A stretch of DNA of 36,101 nt, taken from contig NZ_JADGEV010000043.1 of NCBI RefSeq assembly GCF_016744175.1, positions 1-36,101 of the forward strand. Direction: 5' to 3'. This document shows positions 35,529-36,101 of this stretch, piece by piece. How positions within the stretch are numbered: the stretch's first letter is position 1; each line of letters opens with the position of its first letter. The stretch is from Neptunomonas sp. (GTDB lineage: Bacteria > Pseudomonadota > Gammaproteobacteria > Pseudomonadales > Balneatricaceae). The translations under genes and the position numbers were made by a program. A model generated the notes under the pieces. The model did not search any database, was not told where the DNA came from, and saw only the letters and a list, made by a program, of their open reading frames with translations.

Positions 35529-36026
35529 CTATGGTGGACAAGCAGCTCGCGTCACACTGACCCGCCCTGTGGTACTTACTTGTAACAGTCTCTGTTGCTG
35601 GCCTGTACAGTTAGGGTATCGACTATTAATTGTTACTGCTGCTGCTGGCAAAGTCATACGGCCACTTCCATTAAACTGTATAACCGCCGCTCCTCCTGCC
35701 TGAGCAATAACGGCACCTACATCTGGAGCAGCCCAAGCCTGTATAACTGCGCCACCATTTTGCTGAACTATCCACCCTAAAGTCCAGTCTGGGGCCGCCA
35801 TACAGGTAGCCCCATCAGTGCTTGGGCACAAATCTACTAGCACATTCCTTTTCACCGCTTCGCTACGCGCAGTATTCAAACCCATCACCATACTATTTGC
35901 TAACGCCGCCGAACGATTATTTTGGATCATGCTAGTAAAGCTCGGAATTGCTATAGTGATTAGTATTACTAATACGGCCAATGTCACCATTAGCTCAACC
36001 AGTGTAAAACCTAGATTTCGCTTCAT
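35529..36026 (-). CDS. fimU: Minor pilin FimU (GspH family)
   Basis: The 165-residue protein starts at ATG 36026 (AAAGAG 4 nt upstream) rather than the ATG at 36044, which has no ribosome site; this gives the leader MKRNLG|FTLVELMV with mature Glu5 at E11. A GspH-type beta domain has AANSMV, DLCPSTDGATC and a C-terminal cysteine pair (NC...AACPP). Length equals P. aeruginosa FimU (about 167). It heads the operon read leftwards. It is distinct from the second GspH-type gene at 29124-29666. Confidence 0.82.
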   Translation of the reverse strand: MKRNLGFTLVELMVTLAVLVILITIAIPSFTSMIQNNRSAALANSMVMGLNTARSEAVKRNVLVDLCPSTDGATCMAAPDWTLGWIVQQNGGAVIQAWAAPDVGAVIAQAGGAAVIQFNGSGRMTLPAAAVTINSRYPNCTGQQQRLLQVSTTGRVSVTRAACPP

Positions 36027-36101
36027 ATTGCTCTTTAAAATCATCTATTAGAGGTCATTACATTTCCTTGTATTAGTTGATCTTCTATCCATGAAGATTG
36101 T
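36027..36101 (-). promoter_or_regulatory. Upstream region of the minor-pilin operon, cut by the window
   Basis: Only 75 nt before fimU are visible. No gene is seen. The DNA is A/T-rich without a convincing -35/-10 pair or AlgR-like site; the promoter is probably here or just beyond the edge. Confidence 0.3.

Noticed and set aside
1-36101. Mobile elements, phage genes, CRISPR arrays, toxin-antitoxin pairs, tRNA genes
   Set aside because: None is visible; all long frames are accounted for by metabolic, envelope or pilus genes, and no regular repeat array appears.

Overview
This window reads as chromosomal DNA of a marine-type gammaproteobacterium, most like Oceanospirillales or Pseudomonas relatives. 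The evidence is moderate to low G+C, compact gene packing, and two blocks whose gene content follows Pseudomonas neighbourhoods: ilvI-ilvH...pssA-msrP-msrQ beside what looks like an rRNA promoter, and clpB/pgeF/rluD/bamD followed by thiO and the minor-pilin operon. The genus is an inference. No insertion sequence, phage gene, CRISPR array or tRNA is visible.

Region 1 (1-8010) is housekeeping. A stable-RNA type promoter fires out of the left edge. Next come msrPQ (repair of oxidised methionine in the periplasm), pssA (phosphatidylserine synthase), ilvY, a small thioesterase, and ilvIH (acetohydroxyacid synthase) behind a 427-nt leader region. A small orphan gene and rlmJ follow. ilvC, usually next to ilvIH or divergent from ilvY, is absent.

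Region 2 (8078-13633) is the most interesting part: five plus-strand genes for a flippase-like membrane protein, an ArnC-like polyprenyl-phosphate glycosyltransferase, an ArnT-like glycosyltransferase, a PAP2 phosphatase and a UDP-glucuronate 4-epimerase. Together they could make UDP-galacturonate, load it on a lipid carrier, flip it, and transfer it to lipid A or another envelope glycolipid whose phosphate is removed by the PAP2 enzyme. This resembles rhizobial lipid A galacturonosylation in logic. It is a hypothesis.

Region 3 (13630-25027) carries a response regulator with a degenerate C-terminal domain, clpB with a heat-shock promoter, feoAB under a compact FNR plus Fur promoter, an XRE-cupin regulator, kbl-tdh (threonine breakdown), and a cysteine desulfhydrase gene divergent from a DecR/CyuR-type Lrp-family regulator. 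Similar Lrp-like palindromes precede kbl and decR. These genes separate clpB from its usual partners rluD-pgeF.

Region 4 (25040-36101) holds rluD, bamD, nadE and thiO, then a type IV pilus minor-pilin operon on the minus strand, transcribed fimU-pilV-pilW-pilX-pilY1-pilY2-pilE-fimT, with thiO last.
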